DNA from: JAOAIV01 sp038849555
GTDB taxonomy: Archaea > Thermoproteota > Bathyarchaeia > Bathyarchaeales > Bathycorpusculaceae
DNA length: 38,802 nucleotides
Reading direction: 5' to 3'
NCBI GenBank assembly: GCA_038849555.1
Contig: JAWCMT010000009.1
Coordinates: forward strand, 1-38,802
Part shown: in pieces, positions 38,102 to 38,802 of the stretch
How positions within the stretch are numbered: the stretch's first letter is position 1
Layout of the letters: each line of letters begins with the position of its first letter
Program-made: the position numbers and the translations under genes
Notes under the pieces: generated by a model
The model's database searches: none
Told to the model about the DNA's origin: nothing
What the model saw: the letters and a program-made list of their open reading frames with translations, nothing else

Positions 38102-38802
38102 CTGTGCTAACGCTGCTGGCAAAAGCATACAGCGCTAACCAGCTGCAACAAATTGATGACGCGCTCAAGCGAGCGTTTGAAGGCATAGCGGTAGACGCAA
38201 AAATTTTGGGCACCATAGCTGACGGCTGGGTCCAAATCGAGGTTACAGGCGAAGACGAGAGAATCGCCACAAACTACCTAATCAAAGAAATAGGCGTTTG
38301 CCCACGTAGCTTGGGGAACATGAAAAATTTTTCGACACAAAAAGGTTACATATTAAACTTCGTGGATGATAAAGAGCTATTGGTGGACATCGGAGTTTTT
38401 GAGCCGACAGCTATTTACGCAACCATATCATTGCAGCGTCTGCGGACACAACTCCTGGGCGGAAGACAAGTTGCTCTTGGAAAAATAGGTGAACTATTCG
38501 GTTTCTGCAAAAGCCTACCTATACATGTCAAAATAATTCAGTTAAGCGAAGAGGGCAATTACATTGAAGCTGAATTGTCAAGCAAACAAGTGAGCAATTA
38601 TGCGCTTTGGCGAGAATCCCTGCTTGATAGACTATTTGTTCTCGGCGTGTCTTTCAATGAGGTAAAGACAGCGCTGGCGCATGCAAAATTGTATAGAGAC
38701 GTCATCAATGTTGAGTCGTTAGGCCTGCTTGAGCATGTGCTAACATGCAAGCTTGGAACGGACGCCGCAGGATTAATACCTTCCCTCGGTAGAAATTTGA
38801 AA
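38098..38802 (+). CDS. DUF2110-like protein, open at window end
   Basis: The frame starts with ATG in an ATGA overlap with the HD gene and runs 235 codons to the last base with no stop. The translation begins MTVLTLLAKAYSANQLQQID and continues through LGTIADGWVQIEVTGEDE, GYILNFVDDKELLVDIGVFEP, LGKIGELFGFCKSLPIHV and DRLFVLGVSFNEVKTALAHA to LGTDAAGLIPSLGRNLK. It looks like the archaeal DUF2110 family, whose function is unknown. The middle part has the look of a small beta-barrel RNA-binding domain, which is a guess. Family members are about 225-250 residues, so little is missing. Confidence 0.75.
   Translation, partial: MTVLTLLAKAYSANQLQQIDDALKRAFEGIAVDAKILGTIADGWVQIEVTGEDERIATNYLIKEIGVCPRSLGNMKNFSTQKGYILNFVDDKELLVDIGVFEPTAIYATISLQRLRTQLLGGRQVALGKIGELFGFCKSLPIHVKIIQLSEEGNYIEAELSSKQVSNYALWRESLLDRLFVLGVSFNEVKTALAHAKLYRDVINVESLGLLEHVLTCKLGTDAAGLIPSLGRNLK

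Noticed and set aside
1..38802. CRISPR array, insertion sequence, prophage, toxin-antitoxin pair or defence island
   Set aside because: No regularly spaced repeats, transposase, integrase or phage genes were seen; all large frames are housekeeping or metabolic.

Overview
The window is archaeal chromosome. Archaeal marker genes run through it: ribosomal protein S6e, transcription factor E, multiprotein bridging factor aMBF1, NAC, PAC2-type proteasome chaperone, Hel308, SPOUT-type aTrm56 and archaeal-type ThrRS and ProRS. Many starts sit about 25-30 nt downstream of a TATA-like box, as in leaderless archaeal transcripts. Fae-Hps, a tungsten-type AOR and a PUA/NAC/aMBF1 information-processing neighbourhood suggest a TACK-group, possibly Bathyarchaeia-like, anaerobe. 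That placement is inference; a protein phylogeny would be needed to fix it.

Layout. 1-1931: initiator tRNA-Met (minus), a PAC2 protein, a small two-helix membrane protein and a probable ribbon-helix-helix regulator with a palindrome in its own promoter. 2199-8642: one uninterrupted histidine operon, hisG-D-C-B-H-A-F-I, nearly all with overlapping stop/start codons; hisE and a histidinol-phosphatase are absent. 8980-14584: Hel308 helicase, purB (minus), an asparagine-synthetase-like protein lacking the glutaminase cysteine, and S6e (minus). 14726-19416: an MFS transporter, an unusual HTH-Fae-Hps fusion with a palindrome at its predicted promoter, a tiny membrane protein and an M32 carboxypeptidase. 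19566-24648: Trm112-like protein converging on a four-gene minus-strand nucleotide-sugar operon (nucleotidyltransferase, phosphohexomutase, NDP-sugar dehydrogenase, Gfo/Idh oxidoreductase). 24855-30430: ProRS, aldehyde ferredoxin oxidoreductase, a class I aminotransferase and IlvE. 30512-33574: ThrRS, a small zinc protein and a PfkB sugar kinase. 33694-38802: NAC and PUA protein (minus), then aMBF1, HflX GTPase, aTrm56, TFE, an HD-domain protein and a DUF2110-like protein cut by the window end.

How the genes work together. The his operon uses PRPP. In archaea without the oxidative pentose phosphate pathway, Hps run in reverse supplies the ribulose-5-phosphate from which PRPP is made, and Fae deals with the formaldehyde released. 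M32 carboxypeptidase, two aminotransferases and AOR would fit amino-acid or peptide catabolism through 2-oxoacids and aldehydes. The sugar operon is consistent with making an activated amino-uronic acid for a surface glycan or N-glycan.

The most unusual items are the DNA-binding domain fused to Fae-Hps with a matching promoter palindrome, a nucleotidyltransferase whose only start that keeps its catalytic loop is CTG, and near-identical CACAAGTG-centred palindromes before the ribbon-helix-helix gene and the asparagine-synthetase-like gene. I saw no insertion sequence, CRISPR array or integrated element.
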